Below are positions 8,959 through 17,663 of a stretch of DNA of 64,000 nucleotides, piece by piece. This stretch comes from Mycolicibacterium rutilum (lineage in GTDB: Bacteria; Actinomycetota; Actinomycetes; Mycobacteriales; Mycobacteriaceae): the NCBI RefSeq assembly GCF_900108565.1, contig NZ_LT629971.1, forward strand, positions 2,852,001-2,916,000. The letters are read 5' to 3'. The notes beneath the pieces are model-generated. The model worked only from the letters and a program-made list of their open reading frames with translations, ran no database searches and had not been told where the DNA came from. The position numbers were made by a program, and so were the translations under genes. Positions within the stretch are counted from its first letter, which is position 1. Each line of letters begins with the position of its first letter.

Positions 8959-10274
8959 CGCGCTCAGCTCGCAACCTGTTGGCCGTCGCGCTGGTCGTGA
9001 TACTGGCCGGCGGCGCGATCGTGCTGTTGCGCAACACCGGAGGGATCAACCGCACGCACGTCGTCGCCTACTTCGAGAACGCCAACGGCATCTATCCCGG
9101 CGATGACGTCAACATCGTCGGCGTGCCCGTCGGCAAGATCGAGTCGATCGAAGCGCAGCCCGGACGGGTCAAGATCTCGTTCTGGTACGACAGCAAGTAC
9201 AAGGTGCCTGCCGACGCCAAGGCCGCGATCCTGTCGCCGACGCTGGTCACCGCGCGCGCCATCCAACTGACCCCGCCCTACACCGGCGGACCGGTGATGG
9301 GCGACGACACGGTGATCCCGCAGGAGCGCACCGCCGTTCCGGTGGAGTGGGACGAGGTCCGCCAGCAGTTGGAGAAGCTCGCCGAGACGCTGCAGCCCAC
9401 CGAGCCCGGGGATGTCAGCCCCTTGGGGTCGGTCATCAACACCACTGCCGACAACCTGCGCGGCGAAGGCGCCAACATCCGCGAGACCGTCATCAAGCTG
9501 TCGCAAGCCATCACGGCGCTGGGCGATCACAGCACCGACGTCTTCTCCACCGTCAAGAATCTCGCGATCCTGGTTTCGGCGCTGCAGGACAGCACCGACG
9601 TGATGCGCCAGCTCAACCAGAACCTCGCGAGCGTGACCGGGCTGCTGGCCAACGACCCGAACGAGGTGGCCGACGCGCTGCGCGACCTCAACAACGTGGT
9701 CGGCGAGGTCCAGACGTTCGTCGCCGACAACCGCGAAGCGCTGGGCACCACGTCGGACAAGCTGGCCGGGGTGACCCAGGCGCTCACCGACCGTCTCGCC
9801 GACATCAAGCAGTTCCTGCACGTCGCGCCCAACACGCTGCAGAATTACGTCAACATCTGGCAGCCGGCCCAGGGTGCGGTGAGCAGCCTGCCGATGCTGA
9901 ACAACTTCGCCAACCCGATCTCGTTCCTGTGCGGCGGAATTCAGGCGGCGTCGCGGCTGGGCGCCGAGCAGTCGGCCAAGCTGTGCGTGCAGTACCTGGC
10001 GCCGATCATCAAGAACCGCCAGTACAACTTCCTGCCCATCATGCAGAACGTCTTCTCCGGTGCCACGACACGGCCGAACGAGCTGACCTACAGCGAGGAC
10101 TGGCTGCGGCCGAATTACATCCCGCCGCAGCCCGTTCCGGCGGCCGCGCCGCCGCCGGCGGCAGGTCCGCCACCGCCCGCCACGGGTCCGCCGCTGCCTG
10201 CGGAGGCGCCGGTCACCACGAATCCGGCCGACGGTCTGCACGGCCTGATGGTGCCGCCTGGGGTGGGACCATGA
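8955..10274 (+). CDS. mceD: MceD
   Basis: 439 residues: anchor at about 7-26, MCE domain with VNIVGVPVGKIESI, helical needle region, a cysteine-containing segment (FLCGGIQAASRLG and KLCVQYLAPI), then a proline/alanine tail. It begins in the mceC stop (ATGA) and ends in the mceE start (ATGATG). A standard member of the hexamer. Confidence 0.92.
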   Translation: MTRSARNLLAVALVVILAGGAIVLLRNTGGINRTHVVAYFENANGIYPGDDVNIVGVPVGKIESIEAQPGRVKISFWYDSKYKVPADAKAAILSPTLVTARAIQLTPPYTGGPVMGDDTVIPQERTAVPVEWDEVRQQLEKLAETLQPTEPGDVSPLGSVINTTADNLRGEGANIRETVIKLSQAITALGDHSTDVFSTVKNLAILVSALQDSTDVMRQLNQNLASVTGLLANDPNEVADALRDLNNVVGEVQTFVADNREALGTTSDKLAGVTQALTDRLADIKQFLHVAPNTLQNYVNIWQPAQGAVSSLPMLNNFANPISFLCGGIQAASRLGAEQSAKLCVQYLAPIIKNRQYNFLPIMQNVFSGATTRPNELTYSEDWLRPNYIPPQPVPAAAPPPAAGPPPPATGPPLPAEAPVTTNPADGLHGLMVPPGVGP

Positions 10275-11425
10275 TGGCGCGCAGGCTGTTCCGTAGGGCC
10301 GCGGTCGTGCTCGTGTCGGCCGGGCTGCTGTCGGGCTGCTCGGACTGGCAGGGCTTGAACTCGCTTCCGTTGCCGGGCGTCGAGGGCACCGGGCCGGGTG
10401 CGTTCACGATCCAGGCGCAGATGCCTGACGTGGACAACATCGAGCAGAACTCGCGGGTCCGCGTCGGCGATGTCAACGTCGGCACCGTGCGCAAGATCGA
10501 GCGCCAAGGCTGGCACGCGCTGGTGACGATGGAACTCAACAGAGACGTCGAGCTGCCCGCGAACTCGACGGCCAAGCTCGGGCTGACAAGCCTTCTGGGT
10601 TCTCTGCACATCGAGTTGGCGCCGCCGACCGACGCGCCGCCGACCGGCAGGCTCAAAGAGGGCTCGCTGATCCCGCTGGAGTCGTCGAGCGCGTATCCGA
10701 GTACAGAGCAGGCGCTGGCCGCCGTCGCGCTGCTGCTCAACGGTGGCGGGATCGGCAACATCCACGACATCACCGAAGCCCTCAGCGTCGCGTTCACCGG
10801 CCGCGAGAACGACCTGCGCAGCCTCATCGAGCAGCTCGACATCGCGATCGGCCACCTCGATGACCAGAAACAGGACATCATCGACGCCACCGAGAGCCTC
10901 AACAATCTGATGGGGCAGATCGCCGAGCAGAAACCGGTGGTGGACAAGGCGTTACGGACCATCCCCGACGCGCTGGCGGTGCTGCGGGATCAGCGGCAGA
11001 ACCTCGCCGAGGTGCTGACCCAGCTCGGCAGGTTCAGCGCGCTGGCCGCCGACTCGGTCGACCAGACCAAAGAGGCCCTGGTGCAGGAGCTCAAGGACCT
11101 CGGCGTCGTGCTCGAGGAGTTGGCCGACGCCGGCCCGGCGCTGACCCGCGCGCTGAGCTTCCTGCCGACTTTCCCGTTCCCCAAGGAGACACTGCTCAAT
11201 TGGATGCGCGGCGACTACGCGAACCTGACGTTGGTCGTCGACCTGACGTTGAGCAGGATCGATTCAAGCTTCTTCACCGGAACGCGGTTCGAGTGCAACC
11301 TGACCTGGTTGGAACTGCAGTGGGGACGGACCATCGGCCAGTTCCCGAGCCCGTGCAACCACAACGTTCCGCCACCCGGCGGGAACCCGTTGGTCGCTCC
11401 GTACCGCTGGGATCAGGGGCCATAG
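10271..11425 (+). CDS. mceE: MceE lipoprotein (LprK-like)
   Basis: 384 residues with a lipoprotein signal: basic MMARRLFRRA, hydrophobic stretch, lipobox LSGC with acylated Cys at residue 23. The MCE domain follows (RVRVGDVNVGTVRKI). In Mce operons the E subunit is typically the lipid-anchored member, unlike the transmembrane-anchored A-D and F proteins. ATG 10271 overlaps the mceD stop; the adjacent ATG 10274 would shorten it by one residue. Confidence 0.93.
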   Translation: MMARRLFRRAAVVLVSAGLLSGCSDWQGLNSLPLPGVEGTGPGAFTIQAQMPDVDNIEQNSRVRVGDVNVGTVRKIERQGWHALVTMELNRDVELPANSTAKLGLTSLLGSLHIELAPPTDAPPTGRLKEGSLIPLESSSAYPSTEQALAAVALLLNGGGIGNIHDITEALSVAFTGRENDLRSLIEQLDIAIGHLDDQKQDIIDATESLNNLMGQIAEQKPVVDKALRTIPDALAVLRDQRQNLAEVLTQLGRFSALAADSVDQTKEALVQELKDLGVVLEELADAGPALTRALSFLPTFPFPKETLLNWMRGDYANLTLVVDLTLSRIDSSFFTGTRFECNLTWLELQWGRTIGQFPSPCNHNVPPPGGNPLVAPYRWDQGP

Positions 11426-11426
11426 C

Positions 11427-12926
11427 ATGCGAATGACCCGGCAGATTCTCATCCAGATGGCGATCTTCTCCGCGATCGCGATCCTCGCCCTGGGCATCAT
11501 GGTCTTCGGCTACATGCGGCTGCCCACCCTCCTCGGTGTGGGGCAGTACACGGTCACGGTCGAATTGCCCGAAACCGGCGGGCTGTATCCGCGGGGCAAC
11601 GTCACCTACCGCGGGGTGCAGGTCGGCGAGGTGAAGAGCGTCGACCTGACGCCCACCGGTGTGCAGGCGGTGCTGTCGCTCGACTCCGACGTCCGGATCC
11701 CCGCCGACCTCGAGGCCGAGGTGCACAGCGTGTCGGCCGTCGGCGAGCAGTACGTCCAGTTGCTTCCGCGCAGCGGCGACGGTCCGGAGCTCAAGGACGG
11801 CGACGTGATCCCGTTGAGTCGCACCACGATTCCGACGGACATCAACACGGTCCTCGACGACACGTCGCGCGGGCTGGAGGCGATCCCGCAGGAGAACCTG
11901 CGGACCGTGGTCGACGAGGCCTACGCCGCGGTGGGCGGGCTCGGGCCCGAGCTGCGCCGGCTGGTCAGCGGCAGCGCCAGATTGGCCGTCGACGCCCGCG
12001 AGAACCTCGACCCGTTGATCACGCTCATCGACCAGTCCAAGCCGGTGCTCGACACCCAGACCGACACCGCCGGCTCGATCCAGGCGTGGGCGGCGAACCT
12101 GGCGAGCATCAGCGGTCAACTGCAGAGCCAGGATCCGGCGGTGCGCAGGATTCTGGCCAAGGGACCGGGGGCCGCCGACGAGGTGCGCGCTTTGTTCGAG
12201 CGGCTGCAGCCGACGCTGCCGATCGTGCTGGCCAACCTGGTCAGCCTCGGCGAGGTCGCAGTGGCCTATCAGCCGAGCCTCGAGCAGCTGTTGGTGCTGC
12301 TGCCGCAGGGCACCGCGGTCACGCAGGCCGTCGGTGTGCACAAGCGCGGCACCAAGCAGGACTACATGGGCGACTCGTTGATCTTCAACCTGAACGCGAT
12401 CCTGCCTGCGTTCCCGGCGCCGCTGCCGCTGCCCCCGCAGAACCTGCCGCCGCCCTGCACGACCGGGTTCCTGCCGGCTCAGCAGCAGCGGGTGCCGATC
12501 TTTGAGGACTACCCCGACCGGCCGAAGGGCGACCTGTACTGCCGCACACCGCAGGACGCGCCGTTCAACGTCCGCGGCGCGCGCAACCTGCCCTGCGTCA
12601 CGGTGCCCGGTAAGCGCGCGCCGACGTGGCAGCAGTGCGAGAGCAACGAGCAGTACGTGCCGCTCAACGACGGCTACAACTGGAAGGGCGACCCGAACGC
12701 GACGCTGTCCGGGCAGCCGATTCCGCATGTGCCGCCAGATGTTCCGGTCGCGGTGACGCCTCCGCCGCCGGGCACGCCGCCGCTGCCGGTCGCGGCCGCC
12801 GAATACGACCCCGCGACAGGTGAATACGTCGGCCCGGACGGCAAGGTGTACACCCAGTCGAACCTCGCCGACGGTGCGGCGGGGGAGCGGCCGTGGCAGT
12901 CGCTGCTGGTCCCGCCCGGCGGGTAG
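11427..12926 (+). CDS. mceF: MceF
   Basis: 499 residues: anchor at about 8-30, MCE domain with YRGVQVGEVKSV, helical region, then a conserved cysteine-rich C-terminal part (PPPCTTGFLPA, DLYCRTPQDAPFNVRGARNLPC) as in other MceF proteins. It starts 1 bp after the mceE stop. It is the last gene of the mce block; in many loci Mce-associated genes follow directly, but here they come only after about 3.4 kb. Confidence 0.93.
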   Translation: MRMTRQILIQMAIFSAIAILALGIMVFGYMRLPTLLGVGQYTVTVELPETGGLYPRGNVTYRGVQVGEVKSVDLTPTGVQAVLSLDSDVRIPADLEAEVHSVSAVGEQYVQLLPRSGDGPELKDGDVIPLSRTTIPTDINTVLDDTSRGLEAIPQENLRTVVDEAYAAVGGLGPELRRLVSGSARLAVDARENLDPLITLIDQSKPVLDTQTDTAGSIQAWAANLASISGQLQSQDPAVRRILAKGPGAADEVRALFERLQPTLPIVLANLVSLGEVAVAYQPSLEQLLVLLPQGTAVTQAVGVHKRGTKQDYMGDSLIFNLNAILPAFPAPLPLPPQNLPPPCTTGFLPAQQQRVPIFEDYPDRPKGDLYCRTPQDAPFNVRGARNLPCVTVPGKRAPTWQQCESNEQYVPLNDGYNWKGDPNATLSGQPIPHVPPDVPVAVTPPPPGTPPLPVAAAEYDPATGEYVGPDGKVYTQSNLADGAAGERPWQSLLVPPGG

Positions 12927-12986
12927 GGGTCCTTGCCCGACTTCGCGGCTGGCTCGCGCTTTCGCGGTGATGGCGAAGTAGTCTTC

Positions 12987-13025
12987 ATGAAATTGAAACT
13001 CATCGAGCCCTTCAGGAGTGGCTGA
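12987..13025 (+). CDS. Possible 12-codon leader peptide before marR
   Basis: ATG 12987 opens a 12-codon frame (MKLKLIEPFRSG) whose stop overlaps the marR start as TGATG (13023-13027). The marR ribosome-binding sequence AGGAG (13014-13018) lies inside it. The geometry would allow translational coupling. The short length means it could be chance. Confidence 0.25.
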   Translation: MKLKLIEPFRSG

Positions 13026-13489
13026 TGCGCGACACGTCGCAGGTGCACCGATCTCAATCCGCCTCACTACCGCGTTACGCCATCGAGTTCGGCGAGTGGA
13101 TGGCGCGGGTCGGCAACGAACGGGCCAGGGCGTTGGGGCACGCGAAGTTGCGACCCGCTCACAATCGGCTGATCGGCTTCATCGAGTTCGAGGGCAGCCG
13201 AATCGTAGACATCGCTCAGGCCCAGGCCGTTTCGAAGAACGCTATCGGTCAACTGGTGACCGATCTCGAGGAACTCGGTTACCTCGAACGGGTGCCTGAT
13301 CCTGCCGATGGCAGGGCCAAGATCGTCCGGTACACCGACCGGGGCAAAAAGCTGCTCACCGACACCGCCGCGATCGTGGAACAACTTGACTCGGAGGTTC
13401 GTGCGGTCATCGGGGAAAGGCGGCTGGCCGAATTGCGTTCGACGCTCGCTGAGATCTGCCACCACTTCGGGTTGAATCCGTCGGCGTAA
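13025..13489 (+). CDS. MarR-family regulator
   Basis: 154 residues with a winged-helix MarR core: recognition-helix region VSKNAIGQLVTDLEELGYLERVPDPADGR and wing, then a dimerisation helix. ATG 13025 has AGGAG 6 nt upstream. It lies between mceF and a convergent GntR gene whose stop is 8 bp beyond its own. A small palindrome TTCATGAA at 12984-12991 upstream is a possible autoregulatory site. Target genes are unknown; the mce operon is a possibility from position only. Confidence 0.85.
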   Translation: MRDTSQVHRSQSASLPRYAIEFGEWMARVGNERARALGHAKLRPAHNRLIGFIEFEGSRIVDIAQAQAVSKNAIGQLVTDLEELGYLERVPDPADGRAKIVRYTDRGKKLLTDTAAIVEQLDSEVRAVIGERRLAELRSTLAEICHHFGLNPSA

Positions 13490-13496
13490 TATTCGC

Positions 13497-14288
13497 TTAA
13501 TCCATGATGTCGCGAACTCGGGTTCTCTCGTGGCCTCTCAACATTGCCGCGCTGGCGGCCACCATGTGTCTGCGCCAATGTGTTTCGGCCGCCTCGCCCT
13601 TCCGTGACTCGACCAAGTCAGCCAGCCGCACGTAGGACTTGTGCAACTTCGTGTACTCCGTTTTGGCGACTGTGTTGTCCGGAGTCGCACCGGAAATCGC
13701 TGCGGCGGTGTGCCGTTCGCCGATCTCATGAAGCATTCCTGCGATTATTCCGAGCGTCGCATTGCCCGATAACTCGACCATTCGCCGGTGCAACTGCGCC
13801 GATGCTGCCGCCAGGTTGCCCGCTTCCCATGCCGCCGGCACCGCCTCGACCAGCCGGCGAAGTTCATCGTGCGCTTCGACGGTGCCGTCCTCTGCGAGCA
13901 TCTTGGCGGCAGGCGGTTCGATAGCGGTGCGGGCGGTCATCACGTCGGCGAGTGTGGTGCCCGACAGTGCCAACAGCAGGGCAGCGGGACGGGCAACAAT
14001 TTCTGGGCCAGGAACGCATACCTTGGCGCCTGTCCGCGAGCCGCGCCGAACCTCCACGAGTCGCTCGGACTCCAGAACGCGCACGGCCTCTCGAAGCGTG
14101 GGCCTGCTGACGCCGAAGTGGGCAATAAGTTCCGCCTCGTGCGGCAGGAAGTCGCCGTCCTGGAGTTGACCCTCGACAACCATGCGCCGCAGTGTGCGCG
14201 CCACCAGTTCGGCCGTCTTGGGCGACCGCACCGCACCAGGCGCCGTTTGTGGTGAGATCATCGGTGCCAGCGACTCGGGTCGAGACAC
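13497..14288 (-). CDS. GntR/FadR-subfamily regulator with FCD domain
   Basis: 263 residues: GntR winged helix at about 25-95 (LPHEAELIAHFGVSRPTLREAVRVLE) and an FCD ligand domain at about 110-250. The FCD domain usually binds acyl or organic-acid ligands through His/Asp residues. GTG 14288 has GGGA upstream. It is convergent with marR. A FadR-type half-site pair TTGTACTA lies just upstream at 14313-14320, consistent with autoregulation. Its nearest relative may be the decayed FCD gene at 14524-14986. Confidence 0.88.
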   Translation of the reverse strand: MSRPESLAPMISPQTAPGAVRSPKTAELVARTLRRMVVEGQLQDGDFLPHEAELIAHFGVSRPTLREAVRVLESERLVEVRRGSRTGAKVCVPGPEIVARPAALLLALSGTTLADVMTARTAIEPPAAKMLAEDGTVEAHDELRRLVEAVPAAWEAGNLAAASAQLHRRMVELSGNATLGIIAGMLHEIGERHTAAAISGATPDNTVAKTEYTKLHKSYVRLADLVESRKGEAAETHWRRHMVAASAAMLRGHERTRVRDIMD

Positions 14289-14312
14289 AGCGATCCCTTC
14301 GTCGTCCGTAAG

Positions 14313-14320
14313 TTGTACTA
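14313..14320. promoter_or_regulatory. Possible FadR-type operator TTGTACTA
   Basis: This 8-bp sequence fits the FadR-subfamily pattern T.GT..AC.A with no central spacer and lies 25 bp before the GntR start. It is short, so it could be chance; the position is what supports it. Confidence 0.3.
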
Positions 14321-14523
14321 CTCAGTAAACCATGTCGCGCATACTGGCGGACCGCAACCTCGCTGGTCATCGCCTCCCGGGGATGGCGTCAGACGCTGCC
14401 GACCACGAGGCCTGCAGGGTCCGCGGCCTTCAACGCCACGCGGCCGAGGCGGCGTGAGTATCCGGCCGCACCGGGGACTGGACGCCTCATTCACTGACCT
14501 AGCCACGAATCGACGTCGCGTTC

Positions 14524-14986
14524 TCAACCGGATTCCGTGCGGTCGGTTCTCAGGGACTGGCGCTGCCACAACTCGCCCGCCTTCCGAGCGTCCCCGGCCC
14601 TGATGCAGTCAAGCACCATGCGGTGCGCTTTCGGGAAACGCTTAACCGCCGGCTCGGCGGGGCCTCGGGCGCTGCAGCGACCGATTCGCCTCGTCGATGA
14701 TGTGATGCAGATGTCGGTGACGATCTGCAGCGTCTTGTTCCCTCGACAGACGAGCGATTGCGGCATGGAAGTCGCTTAGTTGGTTGGCCGTGTCCAGTTG
14801 TCCTCGACGATCTGCTCCAGTTCGGCGATGACCGCGGGACCGCGTTTGTGCGCGGGGCGACGCGCGATCGGCGTCTCGAGCGCCATCCTGACCCCGTCCA
14901 TGTCCGTGACGCCTTTGCGCCAGGAGCAACCCGGCGCATCGCGCGAGCGTGTCTCCCGCGCACGCCCCGATGCGGTCCGTCATCTC
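14524..14986 (-). pseudogene. Frameshifted remnant of a GntR/FCD regulator
   Basis: No single frame is open, but FCD-like sequence continues across alternating minus-strand frames: MALETPIARRPAHKRGPAV, then LDTANQLSDFHAAIARLS, then GNKTLQIVTDI, then LHHIIDEANRSLQR, then AVKRFPKAHRMVLDCIRAG and KAGELWQRQSL to a stop at 14524. At least three frame changes are needed, which rules out a single sequencing error. The N-terminal DNA-binding part is not recognisable. The flanking stretches 14321-14523 and 14987-15214 hold no gene I can support; the second contains the hydrolase leader. Confidence 0.65.
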
Positions 14987-15214
14987 CGGCGCGCGACTGT
15001 TCGTGACCTTCAGATCTCCCCCTCGGTCGTTGGAATCGACTACCTGCTTCTAGAAATCAACCGGGCGTGGTTTGGCCCCCGACTCGGCTAACGAACCCAG
15101 CCGTGGACGGCCACCGACCGAGTTCATGTCACGATGGTGCTGAGTGTGGCGCGAGCCTGATATCCGGCGTGATCTCGCCGTGGACCGACAGTCGGCGAGA
15201 AATTGAGGAGCGAC

Positions 15215-16120
15215 ATGAGAACCACTGGAGACCGGCCACCGCACGAGACGCTGGAGATCCCGGCGGGCGACGTCACGATGGTCGCCGACGCCTATGGAGA
15301 CCCGTCCGATCCGCCGGTGGTCTTGTTGCATGGCGGCGGGCAGACCCGGCATTCATGGGGCTCCACCGCAGCTGACCTCGGCGCCAAGAACTGGTACGCC
15401 GTGACCGTCGACCTGCGCGGGCACGGGGACAGCACTTGGTCTCCGGACGGCTACTACGGTCTGGACCGATTCGCCGGTGACGTGATCCAGGTGGCCGACT
15501 ACCTTGGCGGCCCGCCGGTCTATGTGGGCGCCTCGCTGGGCGGAAACTCGTCGCTGGCAGCGATCAGTGTGCGGCCCGACCTGGCGCTCGGCCTTGTGCT
15601 GGTGGACGTTTCGCCGTTCCTGCAGCCCGCCGGTACCAGCCGGATCCGCGATTTCATGGTTTCGCACGCTGAAACCGGCTTCGGCACATTGGAAGAGGCC
15701 GCCGATGCCATCGCGGCCTACGTGCCGCACCGGCCGCGGCCGCGCAACCTCGAAGGTCTGAAGAAAAACCTGCGGCACCGCGACGGGCGATGGTACTGGC
15801 ACTGGGATCCAGCGTTCTTGGCGTCGCCCACGGACCAGCCTGTGCAGCGCGATCCGCTGATCGACCCGGCGCGGCTCGGCGCCGCCGCGCGAGACTTGCG
15901 CCTGCCGACGCTGCTGGTGCGCGGAGGAGAGTCTGACGTGCTCAGCGTCGATGACGCGAAGCGGTTCCTGGAACTGGTACCGCACGCCGAATTCGCTTCG
16001 GTCGCTGGCGCGCACCACATGGTCGCCGGCGATGACAACGCAGTTTTCGAGGACGTGCTCGACGACTTCCTTGAGCGCCGGGTGCGCTCGCGACTCAATC
16101 TGGTTCGCTCTGCGGAGTAA
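15215..16120 (+). CDS. Alpha/beta hydrolase (paralogue of the gene at 1216-2079)
   Basis: 301 residues from ATG 15215, preceded by GAGGAG 5 nt upstream; an in-frame TTG at 15203 would sit on that site. Nucleophile S107 in GASLGG, oxyanion LLHGGGQ, acid in GGESDVLS, and histidine pair in GAHHMVAGDD. It shares long conserved blocks with the hydrolase at the left end of the window (RDGRWYWHWDPAFL, PHAEFA, AGDDN). The two therefore arose by duplication and now flank the mce operon. The substrate is unknown. Confidence 0.88.
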   Translation: MRTTGDRPPHETLEIPAGDVTMVADAYGDPSDPPVVLLHGGGQTRHSWGSTAADLGAKNWYAVTVDLRGHGDSTWSPDGYYGLDRFAGDVIQVADYLGGPPVYVGASLGGNSSLAAISVRPDLALGLVLVDVSPFLQPAGTSRIRDFMVSHAETGFGTLEEAADAIAAYVPHRPRPRNLEGLKKNLRHRDGRWYWHWDPAFLASPTDQPVQRDPLIDPARLGAAARDLRLPTLLVRGGESDVLSVDDAKRFLELVPHAEFASVAGAHHMVAGDDNAVFEDVLDDFLERRVRSRLNLVRSAE

Positions 16121-16340
16121 CGCCGAGCGCGACATCAGCCAGGGGTATGGGACTTCGACCTCGAGCGGTCGTCGCGGTGCCAAATTGATCCGTCAAAGGA
16201 GTCAATACTTGGAGTCTTGGCCCGTCAAACTCCGGTGCGTGCGATTCCGCTGTCCCGCCGACGCTATGGTGTCGGACACATAGGTTGGGACCGACCTGTG
16301 ACTGACCCCGATCTGGCCGCCGGCCGCTGAGGAAACATAG

Positions 16341-16985
16341 ATGGCAGACGAAGAGACCCCCGCGGAGGGCGAGGAGTCGACCGCGCAGGTCGGCGACCCG
16401 GATCCGCAAGACAAGGAAGCCGAGGCCGAGGCCACCGAGGCCGTCGAGGACTACGACTCCGCTGAGGACGCCGCCGAGGAGGCCGCTCCGAAGCCGCGCA
16501 TGTCGCATGTCAAGCTCGCGACGATCGCCGGCCTGGTGCTGGTGCTCGTGCTCGGCGGGCTGACCGGGTGGCTCGGCTACCGCGCCTACGAGTCCCGTCA
16601 GGCCGAAGACGTGCGCAACCTGTTCCTGCAGGTGGGGCGCCAAGGCGCGCTGAATCTCACCACGATCAACCACGAACAGGCCGAGGCCGACGTGCAGCGC
16701 GTGCTGGACTCGTCGACGGGCACGTTCTACGACGACTTCCAGCAACGCTCGGCGCCGTTCATCGAGGTCGTCAAGCAGGCCCAGTCGAAATCGGAGGGCA
16801 AGATTTCCGAGGCCGGGCTCGAGTCGTCCAACGACAACGAGGGCCAGGTGCTCGTGGCCGTGACCGTCAACACGACCAACGCCGGCGCACCCGAGCAGCA
16901 GCCGCGGTCGTGGCGGATGCGGATCTCCGTGCAGAAGACCGGTGACGATGAGGCCAAGGTCTCGAATGTGGAGTTCGTACCGTGA
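16341..16985 (+). CDS. Mce-associated membrane protein (first)
   Basis: 214 residues: an acidic, low-complexity cytoplasmic N-terminus (about 1-50, rich in Glu/Ala), one transmembrane helix (about 58-80), then an extracytoplasmic Mas domain. The architecture matches the Mce-associated proteins normally found after mceF (Rv0175-Rv0178 type), proposed to stabilise Mce complexes. The last codons overlap the next gene by GTGA. The 220-bp leader contains GTGTC-G-GACAC (16269-16279) and possible -10 sequences (TATGGT, TAGGTT), so this pair has its own promoter region. Confidence 0.85.
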   Translation: MADEETPAEGEESTAQVGDPDPQDKEAEAEATEAVEDYDSAEDAAEEAAPKPRMSHVKLATIAGLVLVLVLGGLTGWLGYRAYESRQAEDVRNLFLQVGRQGALNLTTINHEQAEADVQRVLDSSTGTFYDDFQQRSAPFIEVVKQAQSKSEGKISEAGLESSNDNEGQVLVAVTVNTTNAGAPEQQPRSWRMRISVQKTGDDEAKVSNVEFVP

Positions 16986-17656
16986 GCGAAAGACACCGAC
17001 TGCCCAAGCGCTCGCAGGGCGCTGACGCCGCCACGGAGGAGACCGTGCCCGAACAAGAGACCGAAGCGGTGGAGTTGACCGAGTCGACCGCTGAGTCAAC
17101 CTCCACTGACGCCACGACTGACGACTCGACTGAGGACTCGGTTCCCGACGAGCCCGTCGCGCCGAAACGCAGGATCAATTGGGGGCGCGTCGTCGCCTTC
17201 GGTGTCCTGCCGGCGCTCGCCTTGATCCTGGCGGCCGCGGCCGGCTACCTGAAGTGGGTGGACAACTCGGTGCGCAACAGCGAGGTGTCCCGCATCGAGA
17301 CGGTGCAGGTGGCCAAGGACAGCACGATCGCGATGCTGTCGTACAAGCCGGACACCGTCGAGCAGCAGCTCAACGATGCACGCAACCTGCTGACCGGCGA
17401 CTTCCAGGACTCGTACACCGGCCTGATCAACGATGTGGTGATCCCGGGCGCCAAGGAGAAGCAGATCTCGGCGGTGGCGTCGGTGCCGGCGGCCGCGTCG
17501 GTGTCGGCCGAGCAGGACAAGGCTGTGGTGCTGGTGTTCGTGAACCAGACCGTGGTGGTGGGCCAGGACGCCCCCACCGACACTGCGTCGAGTGTGCGGG
17601 TGGAGCTGGAGAAGATCGACGGCCGCTGGCTGATCTCGAAGTTCGACCCGGTGTAG
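16982..17656 (+). CDS. Mce-associated membrane protein (second)
   Basis: 224 residues starting at GTG 16982 inside the stop of the first. Again an acidic/threonine-rich N-terminus (about 1-60), a single membrane helix (about 74-95) and an extracytoplasmic domain ending with WLISKFDPV, a typical ending in this family. The paired arrangement suggests the two proteins act together with the Mce transporter. Confidence 0.87.
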   Translation: MSERHRLPKRSQGADAATEETVPEQETEAVELTESTAESTSTDATTDDSTEDSVPDEPVAPKRRINWGRVVAFGVLPALALILAAAAGYLKWVDNSVRNSEVSRIETVQVAKDSTIAMLSYKPDTVEQQLNDARNLLTGDFQDSYTGLINDVVIPGAKEKQISAVASVPAAASVSAEQDKAVVLVFVNQTVVVGQDAPTDTASSVRVELEKIDGRWLISKFDPV

Positions 17657-17663
17657 AGCCGCG

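Noticed and set aside
11274..13067. A 597-codon open frame on the minus strand opposite mceF
   Set aside because: It is Arg/His/Val-rich without domain logic, and the plus strand there encodes a complete MceF. High GC keeps the opposite frame open.
14332..14457. A 41-codon plus-strand frame (MSRILADRNL and on) in the mce-flanking gap
   Set aside because: No ribosome-binding sequence, no family resemblance, and it lies in a decayed stretch.
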